DNA from: Sinorhizobium shofinae
GTDB lineage: Bacteria > Pseudomonadota > Alphaproteobacteria > Rhizobiales > Rhizobiaceae
Reading direction: 5' to 3'
DNA length: 64,000 bases
Assembly (NCBI GenBank): GCA_001704765.1
Contig: MBFK01000100.1
Coordinates: forward strand, 139,900-203,899
The notes under the pieces were generated by a model. It saw only the letters and a program-made list of their open reading frames with translations. It did no database searches and was not told the DNA's origin. Both the position numbers and the translations under genes were made by a program. Shown piece after piece: positions 31,524 to 40,766 of the stretch. How positions within the stretch are numbered: position 1 is the stretch's first letter; every line of letters starts with the position of its first letter.

Positions 31524-31642
31524 TCCTAATGCATGTCGCCCAAAGGCATGCAGCGGTTTTGGGAGGACAACATGCATGAAAATAAGGACCTAATGTAAGG
31601 CACGCCGCGTGAATAGGTTTGAATGCGGCACGCCTTAAGGCG
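31524..31642. repeat. Intergenic palindromic repeat, family 1 copy B
   Basis: Begins GCATGTCGCCCAAAG (31531), continues AGCGGTTTT, ACAACATGC, AAGGACC, and ends with arms GGCACGCC / GGTTTGAATGCGGCACGCC. The block order matches the copy at 18618-18726. It overlaps the end of the small minus-strand gene. Confidence 0.65.
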
Positions 31643-31826
31643 CCATGCACGGGATGCCTTCGCAATCGTCGCGCCTCTCGGCCGGTCGCGATTTGCGGAA
31701 GAGTGCGGCAAGCATGCGTTCCGCGAAGGTTTCGGTTCGGCCTTTCGATCGGGGCTCGAATTGTTCGTCCCAGCGGCGGTTTCTGGAGGCCATGTCGAAC
31801 AGTAGGGCCATTGCCATCATATCCAT
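31635..31826 (-). CDS. Small hypothetical protein, 63 residues, divergent from LysR gene
   Basis: ATG at 31826 has GAGGAG about 8 bases upstream on the minus strand; another ATG five codons earlier is possible. Sequence MDMMAMALLFDMASRNRRWD is methionine-rich and hydrophobic at the start, then basic and Arg-rich (FAERMLAALFRKSRPAERRD). No known family recognised. Its divergent position next to a LysR gene makes it the natural candidate target. The 3' end runs into a repeat, so the C-terminus may be strain-specific. Confidence 0.5.
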   Translation of the reverse strand: MDMMAMALLFDMASRNRRWDEQFEPRSKGRTETFAERMLAALFRKSRPAERRDDCEGIPCMAP

Positions 31827-31902
31827 GGTGATGCTCCTCATTTCTTGGGCATCTCCTCTTTTATGCATCTGAAACTGTTTTACATACAGTCGATTCCCTC
31901 AT

Positions 31903-31926
31903 ATGTTTTTCATCTATGAAAAACAT
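31903..31926. promoter_or_regulatory. Perfect 11-2-11 palindrome covering the LysR start codon
   Basis: ATGTTTTTCAT (31903-31913) and ATGAAAAACAT (31916-31926) are exact complements with a 2-base centre. The right arm contains the first and fourth codons (ATG) of the LysR gene. AT-rich symmetry fits a LysR-type binding site (T-N11-A), so autorepression is plausible; in RNA it would hide the start codon. Confidence 0.55.
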
Positions 31927-32791
31927 GGATTGGGACATCTACCGCTGTTTCATGACCGTGGCGCGCGGCGGCGGCTTGACCGGGGCGGCGCAGGCGACGG
32001 GGCTGAGCCCCGCCACGATCGGACGGCGGATGCTGGAACTCGAGGAGCGTACCGGTCGCGCTTTGTTCGTACGCAGCCAGACCGGTTACGCGCTGACGGC
32101 CGAGGGCCGTTTCCTGTTCGAGCAGTTGCAGGAGATGGAGGCGGCGGCCCGCAAGGTCGAAAGCTGGCAGAAGGAGGGCGAGGGCGCCACGATCGTCCGC
32201 GTTGCGGCTGGCACCTGGGGATCGTGGCTGATCGCCGAAAACTTCCCGGCGATCTGCACGGAACGCGACGCGTTCGGCATTTCGCTGTCGATCGGCGAAG
32301 CGCGGGCGAGTCTCGCCTATCGGGAGAGCGACATCGGCATTCGCGCCTTCGAACCGGAGGAAACCTATCTCGCCTCCCGCCCGGTCGGCGAGGTCGCCTA
32401 TGCCGCCTATCGCCAGAAAAACGCGCCCGGCGGATCGGATCGTTGGGTCGCCGTCGCCGAAGAGGACGCCCTTTCGGCCTATCTGCGCTGGCCACACGAG
32501 CATGCGTCTGGCCGGATTGTGGCAACCGTCAGTCGCCCCCGTTCCTTGCTCGATCTGGCGCGCGCCGGGGCGGGCCAGGCGGTGCTGCCCTGTTTCGTCG
32601 GCGACCTTGATCCTCAACTCGAGCGGGCGGGCGACGAGATCGGGCTGCTCAGGCATCGCCAATGGATCGTCATGAATAATGAAGACCGCCACCGGCGGGA
32701 TATTCGCACCGTCGTCGATCGGATGACACGGCTGCTGCGCAGCCATGCGGATCTCTTTGCCGGCAAGCGGCCGCGGCGGAACGTCGCCTGA
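31916..32791 (+). CDS. LysR-family transcriptional regulator
   Basis: 291 residues. N-terminal winged helix-turn-helix MDWDIYRCFMTVARGGGLTG, AAQATGLSPATIGRRMLELE, then a short effector domain. Either the ATG at 31916 or the one at 31925 (MDWD, usual LysR start) may be used; neither has a Shine-Dalgarno sequence, and both lie in the right arm of a palindrome. It diverges from a 63-residue protein gene. Confidence 0.85.
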   Translation: MKNMDWDIYRCFMTVARGGGLTGAAQATGLSPATIGRRMLELEERTGRALFVRSQTGYALTAEGRFLFEQLQEMEAAARKVESWQKEGEGATIVRVAAGTWGSWLIAENFPAICTERDAFGISLSIGEARASLAYRESDIGIRAFEPEETYLASRPVGEVAYAAYRQKNAPGGSDRWVAVAEEDALSAYLRWPHEHASGRIVATVSRPRSLLDLARAGAGQAVLPCFVGDLDPQLERAGDEIGLLRHRQWIVMNNEDRHRRDIRTVVDRMTRLLRSHADLFAGKRPRRNVA

Positions 32792-32845
32792 CCAAAATGC
32801 GGATCGGCCGGCTTTGCGCCGGCCGACACCTGTCCATTCCGTCAC

Positions 32846-32965
32846 TCAACTCGGGCGGGGTCTCTCACAAACTCGAGCCTGGAGGGCTTGAAACCTCCGG
32901 TGCCGGATCTCTTGCCAGAGTGCGGCGCAGAGCATGAGCGCCGAGGCCGACATGAGCGTCGCCAT
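32846..32965 (-). CDS. Putative 39-residue membrane micro-protein coupled to upstream gene
   Basis: Its ATG overlaps the TGA of the upstream gene by one base (TGATG), a classic coupling arrangement. The product has a hydrophobic N-terminal helix (MATLMSASALMLCAALWQEI) and a basic tail (RHRRFQALQARVCERPRPS). No family recognised; it could be a small membrane protein or a chance frame. Confidence 0.35.
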   Translation of the reverse strand: MATLMSASALMLCAALWQEIRHRRFQALQARVCERPRPS

Positions 32966-33204
32966 CAGGACCGACCCTGGGTGACGATGACGGGGATCAA
33001 GAGGTCGCCCCAGTTGCCGCCGCCGCCGTGATGGCGTGCCGAGCGCACCAGTTCGACCGAGACGCCGGCCTCGACCGCCTTCATGACCGACTGGTTGAGG
33101 CGGTGCAGGTCGTTGGCGACCATGCGGATCGCTGCCTGCTGGTCCGGGGTCATGGCCGATGACTGTTCCTCGGCCCGTTCCTTGACGCGTGTCTGTACTG
33201 TCAT
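32965..33204 (-). CDS. Conserved small hypothetical protein, 79 residues
   Basis: ATG at 33204 is preceded on the minus strand by AAGGAG, seven bases away. Soluble helix-rich N-terminus (TPDQQAAIRMVANDLHRLNQ, SVMKAVEAGVSVELVRSARH) then a Gly-rich HHGGGGNWGDLLIPVIV segment. I do not recognise a named domain. It lies downstream of aceA on the same strand with a 128-base gap, so it may be part of the aceA transcript. Confidence 0.65.
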   Translation of the reverse strand: MTVQTRVKERAEEQSSAMTPDQQAAIRMVANDLHRLNQSVMKAVEAGVSVELVRSARHHGGGGNWGDLLIPVIVTQGRS

Positions 33205-33332
33205 GGGAGTGCTCCTTCAAAGTTTAGAGCCGGACGCGGGGGAAACCATTTTCTTGTCCCGCTTACGGTTCGAGATTTCGATGTTTCCGGGGCGCGCAAC
33301 GGGCAGGGATGTCGCGCGCCCCGGCCTTGCAT

Positions 33333-34622
<1,290 letters not shown>

Positions 34623-34775
34623 GCTTATCTCCTCGTCAAAATCGTGAGCTCTACAACTTTCGTCTTAGCTCGCGTCGGCTCGTGAATTCATATGACAGTT
34701 TTTACATTGCACTGCATAAACAGGCCACATCTATTCCTGTATCGGCGGTATTAAAGGGGTTATCTTGTATTGTGT

Positions 34776-34818
34776 TTGACAACGCGAAGCAGTAAACTTG
34801 TAAATATTGTCAACGCGA
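34776..34818 (+). promoter_or_regulatory. Promoter and direct repeats before the ScfR-type regulator
   Basis: TTGACA (34776-34781), 17 bases, then TGTAAA (34799-34804) form a good sigma-70-like promoter for the gene at 34851. Two 12-mers, TTGACAACGCGA (34776-34787) and TTGTCAACGCGA (34807-34818), are direct repeats 31 bp apart with one mismatch. They cover the -35 and the presumed transcription start, an ideal layout for repression. Confidence 0.55.
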
Positions 34819-34850
34819 CTCTGGCGGAAAAGCTGTAAAGGGAGTGACAA

Positions 34851-36260
34851 ATGGCCGAGAACAAGATCTTCGCCGGACCGCGCGTCAGACGAATCCGCAA
34901 CGGCCTTCAACTGACGCAGACGGCGATGGCGGAGGCGCTCGGCATCTCGCCGTCCTACCTGAACCTCATCGAGCGCAACCAGCGGCCATTGACGGTTCAG
35001 CTGCTGCTTAAGTTGGCCTCGGTCTACAAGGTGGATCTCGACGAATTGCAGGGCGAGGCGGGCGACAGTCTCGCGCAGTTGCGCGAGGTCTTTGCCGATC
35101 CATTGCTTGCCGGCGAGCTTCCGGGAGATCAGGAGCTGATCGAGGTCACCGAAGCGGCCCCTAATGTGTCGGGCGGCGTCGTCAAGCTCTATCGTGCCTA
35201 TCGTGAACAGGCGTCGCGCCTGAAGGACCTGGCGGAGCTTCTTGCGGGGCAGGGGCACATGGCGACGCTTGCCGACACGCGGCTGCCGATCGACGAGGTC
35301 CGCGAGACATTTGAGGCGCGGCCGAACCATTTCGCCCGGATCGAGGAGGCCATGGAGGCGTTCCATGCGAGTCTGTCGCCTGGCGATGACCTTGCAGGGG
35401 TGCTGAAGGCCTGGCTGAAAAGGGAACACGGCCTCGTCGTGCGGGCGCTGCCGGTACATGTCATGCCGAATCTCCGCCGCCGTTTCGACCGCCACTCGAT
35501 GCGCCTCTTCATTTCCGAGCGGCTGTCGCCTTTTGATCAGACGCTCGAAATCGCCATGGAGGTCGCATCGATCGCCTGTCACGAGGCGATCGTGGCGGAG
35601 CTCGACCAGATCCACTTCTCGACCGCGGAGGCGCGCCGCATCGGCCGCTTCGAGCTCGCGCGTTATGCTGCCCATGCGCTGATGATGCCCTACGCGGCCT
35701 TCCATGCTGCAGCCCAGCGGGCGAAATACGATATTGACCTTCTCAGGGCACGCTTCCAGGTGTCGTTCGAGCAGGCGGCCAATCGCCTGACGTCGTTGCA
35801 GCGGCCCGGCACCGCCGGCATTCCGTTCTTCCTGATGGAAATCGACAATGCCGGCCATCGCCTGCGCCGCGCCGGGGCACAGGGCTTTCCGCATGCCCGC
35901 TTCGGCGGCGCTTGCCCGAAGCTCAATATCCATGCGGCCTTCGCCGTGCCTGGGCAGATCCTTGTCGACCGCGTGGAAATGCCGGACGGCAGCGAGTTCC
36001 TGACCGTCGCCCGGACGGTCGAAGGGCCCCAGGCCGGCTTCCAGGAGCGGGTCAGGCGCACCGCGCTGCTGATCGGTTGCGATGCCGGCTTCGCTCAGGA
36101 GACAGTTTATGGGGCCGCGCGCCTGCCGGCGATTGCCGTCGGCCCAGTCTGCCGCCTCTGTGAGCGCCAGGGCTGTCTGGCGCGCGCCGAGCCGCCCGTC
36201 ACCCGACCGCTCGGTCTCGACGAGATGGCGACGGGCTTGAGCGTATTCGATTTTCAATAG
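34851..36260 (+). CDS. XRE-family regulator with ScfR/IrrE-type domains (short-chain fatty-acyl regulator family)
   Basis: 469 residues. N-terminal Cro/XRE helix-turn-helix (VRRIRNGLQLTQTAMAEALG, ISPSYLNLIERNQRPL). The centre is an IrrE-like domain with the metallopeptidase HExxH lost (RFELARYAAHALMMPYAAFH). The C-terminal domain ends with a cysteine cluster (CRLCERQGCLARAEP). RamB and related regulators of acetate and propionate genes share this architecture. Divergent position next to aceA suggests control of the glyoxylate shunt. Confidence 0.85.
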   Translation: MAENKIFAGPRVRRIRNGLQLTQTAMAEALGISPSYLNLIERNQRPLTVQLLLKLASVYKVDLDELQGEAGDSLAQLREVFADPLLAGELPGDQELIEVTEAAPNVSGGVVKLYRAYREQASRLKDLAELLAGQGHMATLADTRLPIDEVRETFEARPNHFARIEEAMEAFHASLSPGDDLAGVLKAWLKREHGLVVRALPVHVMPNLRRRFDRHSMRLFISERLSPFDQTLEIAMEVASIACHEAIVAELDQIHFSTAEARRIGRFELARYAAHALMMPYAAFHAAAQRAKYDIDLLRARFQVSFEQAANRLTSLQRPGTAGIPFFLMEIDNAGHRLRRAGAQGFPHARFGGACPKLNIHAAFAVPGQILVDRVEMPDGSEFLTVARTVEGPQAGFQERVRRTALLIGCDAGFAQETVYGAARLPAIAVGPVCRLCERQGCLARAEPPVTRPLGLDEMATGLSVFDFQ

Positions 36261-36618
36261 CCGGCCGGGGGCACTGCTCGGTAGCAGGATCGATCCTGCG
36301 GTCCCACTTGCGCATCGCTTTGCCCATCGCCAGCAGGCCTAATAATCCCGCAGACGGCTCGCGACGGCTTGTTACGACCCTGGTGGACGGGGCGACCTGG
36401 TTCGCCACCACCGAGGAGAAGACAGGGCCCATAAGTCCCGGACTTTGCTTGTGCTTGCGAAAACGCAACCGGCTCGGGGATGGCAGAATTGCCCAGTGCG
36501 AAAGCGCTTGAGGTTATTGAGAAACATGCCTAACTTCGGCATCGCAACGAACAACGGACAGGGCGCGACCGCGCAAAAATGGGCGACTTGTCTCGAACCG
36601 ATAAATGAGGGGAGTTGT
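36261..36618. other. Intergenic region upstream of potF
   Basis: 358 bases without a supportable gene. It contains the perfect palindrome GCAGGATCGATCCTGC (36284-36299) shortly after the regulator stop. The potF promoter must lie here, but I see no convincing -35/-10 pair. Confidence 0.55.
36284..36299. promoter_or_regulatory. Perfect 16-bp palindrome upstream of potF
   Basis: GCAGGATCGATCCTGC, self-complementary without a loop, 24 bases after the ScfR-type gene stop. No T-run follows, so an operator is more likely than a terminator. Confidence 0.4.
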
Positions 36619-37713
36619 ATGTCCAAACTCGTCGTCGCAACCTTGGCGGCCGCAATGCTGGCTGGCTCGGCCACGCTCACTTGGGCACAGGAACGGGTCG
36701 TCAACGTCTATAACTGGTCTGACTACATCGACGACAGCATCCTTGAGGATTTTACCAAGGAGACCGGCATCAAAGTCGTCTATGATGTCTTCGACTCCAA
36801 CGAAATCCTGGAAACCAAACTGCTTGCCGGCGGCTCCGGCTATGACGTCGTGGTTCCAAGCGCATACTTCCTGCAGCGCCAGATCGCCGCGGGCGTGTTC
36901 CAGAAGCTCGACAAGTCGAAACTGCCGAATCTGTCGAACATGTGGAACGTCATCATGGAGCGTACCGCCCAGTACGATCCGGGCAACGAATATGCCGTTG
37001 ACTACATGTGGGGCACCACCGGGATCGGCTACAATGTCGACAAGATGAAGGAAATCCTCGGCACCGACGAGAAACCGAACTGGGATGTCGTCTTCAATCC
37101 GGAGATCGCGGCGAAGTTCAAGGATTGCGGCATCCATTTGCTCGATGCGCCGACCGATATCATGCCTTCGGCGCTCGCCTATCTCGGCCTTAACCCGGAC
37201 AGCCACGAGGCGGCCGATCTGGAAAAGGCCACCGACCTGCTCTTGAAGGTCCGGCCCTATATCCGCAAGTTCCACTCGTCGGAATACATCAATGCACTGG
37301 CAAACGGTGACATATGCCTGGCCGTCGGATTTTCCGGCGATATCTTTCAGGCGCGCGACCGTGCAGCCGAGGCGAAGGCCGGCGTGACAGTTGACTATTC
37401 GATCCCCGCGCAAGGGGCGCAGATGTGGTTCGACATGCTGGCGATCCCCGCCGATGCACCCCATGTGGCCGAGGCGCACGAGTTCATCAACTACATGATG
37501 AAGCCGGAGGTCATCGCAAAAGCCTCGAACTACGTGTTCTATGCCAATGGCAACAAGGCGGCTCAGCAGTTCCTTGACAAGGAAGTGCTCGAAGACACGG
37601 CGATCTACCCGACGGACGAGATGATGCAGAAACTCTTCACGGTCACGCCGTTTGAACCCAAGGAGCAGCGAGTACTGACCCGGCTCTGGACCAAGATCGT
37701 GACTGGTCAATAG
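36619..37713 (+). CDS. potF: Polyamine (putrescine) ABC transporter, binding protein PotF
   Basis: 364 residues from the ATG at 36619 behind GAGGGGAG; the open frame begins much earlier without support. Signal peptide SKLVVATLAAAMLAGSATLT-WAQ, then the PotD/PotF hallmark VVNVYNWSDYIDDSILEDFT. PotF-type proteins bind putrescine with acidic and aromatic residues. First of potFGHI, separated from potG by a hairpin. Confidence 0.92.
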   Translation: MSKLVVATLAAAMLAGSATLTWAQERVVNVYNWSDYIDDSILEDFTKETGIKVVYDVFDSNEILETKLLAGGSGYDVVVPSAYFLQRQIAAGVFQKLDKSKLPNLSNMWNVIMERTAQYDPGNEYAVDYMWGTTGIGYNVDKMKEILGTDEKPNWDVVFNPEIAAKFKDCGIHLLDAPTDIMPSALAYLGLNPDSHEAADLEKATDLLLKVRPYIRKFHSSEYINALANGDICLAVGFSGDIFQARDRAAEAKAGVTVDYSIPAQGAQMWFDMLAIPADAPHVAEAHEFINYMMKPEVIAKASNYVFYANGNKAAQQFLDKEVLEDTAIYPTDEMMQKLFTVTPFEPKEQRVLTRLWTKIVTGQ

Positions 37714-37726
37714 AGCGAAAGCCCAG

Positions 37727-37756
37727 ATGCCCGGACTTGAAAATCCGGGCATTTTC
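37727..37756 (+). terminator. Hairpin between potF and potG
   Basis: ATGCCCGGA and TCCGGGCAT form a 9-bp stem around an 8-base loop followed by TTTTCTT, 14 bases after the potF stop. Probably a partial terminator or 3' stabiliser that raises potF over potGHI. Confidence 0.65.
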
Positions 37757-37865
37757 TTAGGGCGGAAGCGGGAAACGAGAGCGGCGCCACAAGGGGCGTG
37801 CGCCACCCCATTCCGTTCTTGAATGCAAACGGCGCCGCGCCATTGGCTGTGGCATTCGGGGTTAA

Positions 37866-39011
37866 ATGATGAAGTCTCTCGGTAGTATCCGGCGTTCCTT
37901 CGCACCATGGGCGGACCCCGCCTCCAAACCATTCATTTCCGTCAAGAACGTGACGAAGAAGTTCGGCGACTTCACCGCCGTCGACGATCTTTCGCTGAAC
38001 ATCTACACGCGCGAGTTCTTCGCACTGCTCGGCGCGTCCGGTTGCGGCAAGTCGACCCTGTTGCGCATGCTCGCCGGCTTCGAGCAGCCGACCTCCGGCG
38101 AAATCATCCTCGATGGCCAGAATCTCGCCGGCATCCCGCCCTACCGGCGGCCCGTTAACATGATGTTCCAGTCCTACGCGCTGTTCCCGCATATGACGGT
38201 CGAGAACAACATCGCCTTCGGCCTGAAGCAGGACGGCATGCCGAAGCCCGAGATCGCCGAGCGGGTGGCGCAGATGCTGAAGCTCGTCAAGCTCGAGAAA
38301 TTCGCCAAGCGCAAGCCGCATCAACTATCCGGCGGACAACGGCAGCGCGTGGCGCTCGCCCGTTCCCTTGCGAAGCGGCCGAAGGTGCTGCTGCTCGACG
38401 AGCCGCTCGGCGCGCTCGACAAGAAGTTGCGCGAGGAAACCCAGTTCGAACTGATGGATCTGCAACAGGAACTCGGCCTCACCTTCGTCATCGTCACCCA
38501 TGACCAGGAAGAAGCGATGACCATGGCCGACCGCATCGCCGTCATGAGCCACGGCAAGGTCGTTCAGGTGGCGACGCCGGCCGAGATCTACGAGGCGCCG
38601 AATTCGCGCTTCGTTGCCGACTTCATCGGCGACGTGAACCTGTTCGATGGCGCCGTGACCTCGGCCGAAGGGGGCTCTGTCCGGATCAAAACGACGGGCG
38701 GCATTCCGGTCCGAATGGCCTCGTCGGAGAAACTCGCGAACGGGGCAAGGGCTGCCATCGCCATTCGTCCGGAGAAAATCAGGATCAGCCGCCAGGCGCC
38801 CGCCCACGCACCCGTCAATGCGGCCGAGGGCGAGATCTGGGACATAGGCTATCTCGGCGACATGACCGTCTTCCACGTCCGCCTCAAGGACGGCAAGGTC
38901 GTTAAGGCGTCCTCGCTCAATGCCGTGCGCGCCGTCGAGGATCCGCTTGGTTACGACCAGCAGGTCTGGATCTCGTTCGGCGAGGATGCGGGCGTCGTGT
39001 TGAAGGATTGA
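37866..39011 (+). CDS. potG: Polyamine ABC transporter ATP-binding protein PotG
   Basis: 381 residues. Walker A GASGCGKSTLLRM, signature LSGGQRQRVALARSL, Walker B VLLLDEPLGALD and H-loop VTHDQEEAMTMADR. A TOBE domain occupies the C-terminal part (AIRPEKIRIS). A second ATG one codon later (37869) is equally possible. Powers PotHI. Confidence 0.92.
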   Translation: MMKSLGSIRRSFAPWADPASKPFISVKNVTKKFGDFTAVDDLSLNIYTREFFALLGASGCGKSTLLRMLAGFEQPTSGEIILDGQNLAGIPPYRRPVNMMFQSYALFPHMTVENNIAFGLKQDGMPKPEIAERVAQMLKLVKLEKFAKRKPHQLSGGQRQRVALARSLAKRPKVLLLDEPLGALDKKLREETQFELMDLQQELGLTFVIVTHDQEEAMTMADRIAVMSHGKVVQVATPAEIYEAPNSRFVADFIGDVNLFDGAVTSAEGGSVRIKTTGGIPVRMASSEKLANGARAAIAIRPEKIRISRQAPAHAPVNAAEGEIWDIGYLGDMTVFHVRLKDGKVVKASSLNAVRAVEDPLGYDQQVWISFGEDAGVVLKD

Positions 39012-39015
39012 AGCC

Positions 39016-39927
39016 ATGGCGAAACTTGCCTCAGCCCTTGTCAACCGCCTGGTGATCATCGTCCCCTACGCGTGGCTGCTGTTCTTCTTCCTCATTCCCT
39101 TCTTCATCGTGTTCCGCATCTCGTTGTCGCAGACCACGGTCGCCATGCCGCCCTATACGCCGGTCTTCGATCTGGCGGGTGGGCTCGCGGGCATTCTGGA
39201 GAAGGCCCGCGAATTCTCCGTCGACAATTACGTCTGGCTGACGGAGGACGCTCTCTATTTCAATGCTTATGTGTCGAGCCTCATCATCGCGGCCATCTCG
39301 ACGTTCCTGACGCTGCTGATCGGCTATCCGATCGCCTACGGAATGGCCAAGGCCCCGCGCGCGATCCGGCCAACGCTCCTGATGCTGGTGATCCTGCCCT
39401 TCTGGACGAGTTTTCTGATCCGTGTCTATGCCTGGATCGCCATCCTGAAGCCGGAGGGGCTGCTGAACCAGTTCCTGATGACAATCGGCATCATCGATCA
39501 GCCGCTCATCATCCTCAACACCAATTCTGCGATCTATATCGGTATCGTCTATTCCTACCTTCCCTTCATGGTCCTGCCGATCTATTCAGCGCTGGAGAAG
39601 ATGGATCACTCGCTGATCGAGGCGGCGCAGGACCTCGGCTGCACACAGGTCAGCGCCTTCTGGCGCGTCACCTTCCCGCTGTCGTTGCCCGGCGTCGTCG
39701 CGGGCTGCCTGCTCGTCTTTATTCCGGCCGTCGGCGAGTTCGTCATTCCCGACCTGCTCGGCGGATCGGAGACATTGATGATCGGCAAGACCCTCTGGAA
39801 CGAGTTCAATGCCAACCGCGACTGGCCGGTATCGTCAGCGGTGGCGACGGTTCTGCTGCTGATCTTGGTCATTCCGATCGTCTATTTCCAGAATGTCCAG
39901 GCCAAGGCCGATGGCGAGAGGGGGTAG
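39016..39927 (+). CDS. potH: Polyamine ABC transporter permease PotH
   Basis: 303 residues, six predicted membrane helices. The first helix (VNRLVIIVPYAWLLFFFLIP) and the EAA loop (DHSLIEAAQDLGCTQVSAFW) are typical of PotB/PotH permeases. It starts 4 bases after potG. Confidence 0.92.
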   Translation: MAKLASALVNRLVIIVPYAWLLFFFLIPFFIVFRISLSQTTVAMPPYTPVFDLAGGLAGILEKAREFSVDNYVWLTEDALYFNAYVSSLIIAAISTFLTLLIGYPIAYGMAKAPRAIRPTLLMLVILPFWTSFLIRVYAWIAILKPEGLLNQFLMTIGIIDQPLIILNTNSAIYIGIVYSYLPFMVLPIYSALEKMDHSLIEAAQDLGCTQVSAFWRVTFPLSLPGVVAGCLLVFIPAVGEFVIPDLLGGSETLMIGKTLWNEFNANRDWPVSSAVATVLLLILVIPIVYFQNVQAKADGERG

Positions 39928-39935
39928 TCTAGGAG

Positions 39936-40757
39936 ATGGAAAGGTGGTCCCGCTTCAACATCGCCTCCGTCGTTCTGGGCTTCGGCTTTCTCTACCTGCC
40001 GATCGTACTTCTGGTGATCTTCTCGTTCAACGAGTCGAAGCTGGTGACGGTGTGGGCCGGTTTTTCGACCAAGTGGTATAGCCAGCTTTGGCACAATCAG
40101 GGGCTCCTCGATGCCGCCTGGGTAACCATTCGCGTCGGGCTGCTATCGGCCACCTGCGCGACGGTTCTCGGCACATTGGCGGCACTCGCACTGGTGCGCT
40201 ACTCGCGCTTCCGCGGGCGCGTTCTTTTCTCCGGCATGGTCTATGCGCCGCTGGTCATGCCGGAGGTGATCACCGGCCTGTCGCTGCTCCTGCTGTTCGT
40301 CGCGATCGGGCTTGATCGCGGTTTCTGGACGATCACGCTGGCCCACATCACCTTCACCATGTGTTTCGTCGCGGTCGTCGTGCAGTCGCGCCTGTTGAGC
40401 TTCGACCAGTCGATCGAGGAGGCAGCGCTCGATCTCGGTGCGACCCCGGTCCGGACCTTCTTCGCCATCACCCTGCCGGTGATCGCACCGGCGGTGTTTT
40501 CAGGCTGGGTGCTGGCCTTCACGCTGTCGCTTGATGACCTCGTCATCTCGAGCTTCACGACCGGGCCGGGTGCGACGACGCTGCCGATGAAGATCTACAG
40601 CCAGGTGCGCCTCGGCGTCACGCCGGAGATCAACGCGATCTGCACCATCATGATCGGCATCGTCGCTCTGGGCGTCGTCGTCGCGTCGATCCTTACCAAG
40701 CGGCGGGAAGCCCGGCGCGAAAAGGATGAGCGCGCAGCCTTTGCGGCAATCGGCTGA
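39936..40757 (+). CDS. potI: Polyamine ABC transporter permease PotI
   Basis: 273 residues, six-helix PotC/PotI-type permease with EAA loop DQSIEEAALDLGATPVRTFF and the characteristic LDDLVISSFTTGPGATTLPM. Eight bases separate it from potH. The operon ends here, converging on the AsmA-like gene with a 9-base gap. Confidence 0.92.
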   Translation: MERWSRFNIASVVLGFGFLYLPIVLLVIFSFNESKLVTVWAGFSTKWYSQLWHNQGLLDAAWVTIRVGLLSATCATVLGTLAALALVRYSRFRGRVLFSGMVYAPLVMPEVITGLSLLLLFVAIGLDRGFWTITLAHITFTMCFVAVVVQSRLLSFDQSIEEAALDLGATPVRTFFAITLPVIAPAVFSGWVLAFTLSLDDLVISSFTTGPGATTLPMKIYSQVRLGVTPEINAICTIMIGIVALGVVVASILTKRREARREKDERAAFAAIG

Positions 40758-40766
40758 CGATGCGGG

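Noticed and set aside
34731-36257. 508-codon minus-strand open frame opposite the ScfR-type regulator
   Set aside because: The plus strand encodes a helix-turn-helix and IrrE-like domains; the reverse product is His/Arg-rich with no domain.
36514-37932. 472-codon minus-strand open frame opposite potF
   Set aside because: PotF has a signal peptide and family motifs; the antisense product has none.
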